A program made the translations under genes and the position numbers. The notes beneath the pieces were generated by a model. That model made no database searches and was not told the origin of the DNA. It saw nothing but the letters and a program-made list of their open reading frames with translations. 38,501 nucleotides of DNA from JAKSPM01 sp964450645 (GTDB taxonomy: Bacteria; Bacillota; Clostridia; Oscillospirales; Oscillospiraceae): NCBI GenBank assembly GCA_964450645.1, contig CAYVEB010000016.1, positions 1 through 38,501 of the forward strand, read 5' to 3'. Below, in pieces: positions 38,454-38,501 of this stretch. The first letter of the stretch is position 1; each line of letters starts with the position of its first letter.

Positions 38454-38501
38454 CAGGGCGGGAATTTGAACCGTTGCACGGTATACTTCTTTGAGGGGTT
38501 G

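Noticed and set aside
1..38501. CRISPR arrays, insertion sequences, integrase genes and phage attachment repeats
   Set aside because: Read through for regular repeats, transposase or recombinase motifs and for direct repeats around 1240-1310 and 13645-13740; nothing convincing was found by eye.

Overview
The window looks like a chromosomal segment of a moderately GC-rich Gram-positive anaerobe of the class Clostridia, plausibly an Oscillospiraceae/Ruminococcaceae-type gut bacterium. The grounds are strong AGGAGG ribosome-binding sites, sigma-A type promoters, a DUF4364 protein, RNase Y, long-form HPF, a heterodimeric ABC exporter and a Dlt-like gene set. The family assignment is inference; no 16S gene is present.

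Layout. (1) 1-1300: the N-terminus of a membrane protein running off the left edge, then about 1 kb of decayed DNA with an ABC-transporter remnant, a possible HTH remnant and two intrinsic terminators. (2) 1315-13642, minus strand: a tightly packed, apparently intact block of 19 phage structural genes in PBSX-like order. It runs from terminase, portal, protease, capsid and connectors through contractile sheath, tube, chaperone, LysM protein, gpD-like, spike and DUF2634 to baseplate J and YmfQ-like. It has no tape-measure gene, tail fibre, lysis gene, integrase or regulator. (3) 13740-14950: uracil-DNA glycosylase and a small lipoprotein. (4) 14998-23488: a cell-envelope locus with a GT2-GtrA fusion, a polytopic GT-C-like protein, an Sfp-type phosphopantetheinyl transferase on the opposite strand, an MBOAT acyltransferase, an SGNH + CE4-deacetylase fusion, an acyl carrier protein and an FkbH-like HAD phosphatase. 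(5) 23520-27637: DUF362, a frameshifted Xre regulator, YebC, a probable type I toxin-antitoxin locus (antisense RNA plus interrupted toxin) and a DUF89 protein. (6) 27689-31944: MarR regulator and a heterodimeric ABC exporter. (7) 31964-38453: aldo/keto reductase, HPF, DUF4364, CDF metal transporter, ribosomal protein S20, RNase Y and tRNA-Leu(UAG).

The most interesting unit is the envelope locus. Its MBOAT, SGNH protein and carrier protein correspond to DltB, DltD and DltC of teichoic-acid D-alanylation, but the amino-acid-activating DltA is replaced by an FkbH-like enzyme. In polyketide pathways that enzyme family loads a glycerate-derived group onto a carrier protein. The inferred pathway is: PPTase activates the ACP, FkbH charges it with a glyceryl-type unit, MBOAT passes the unit across the membrane, and the SGNH domain transfers it to a surface glycan. 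The GT2-GtrA and GT-C proteins could build that glycan and the fused CE4 domain could deacetylate it. The second candidate is the phage-derived cluster, whose open frames and start/stop overlaps are preserved although it lacks the gene that sets tail length.
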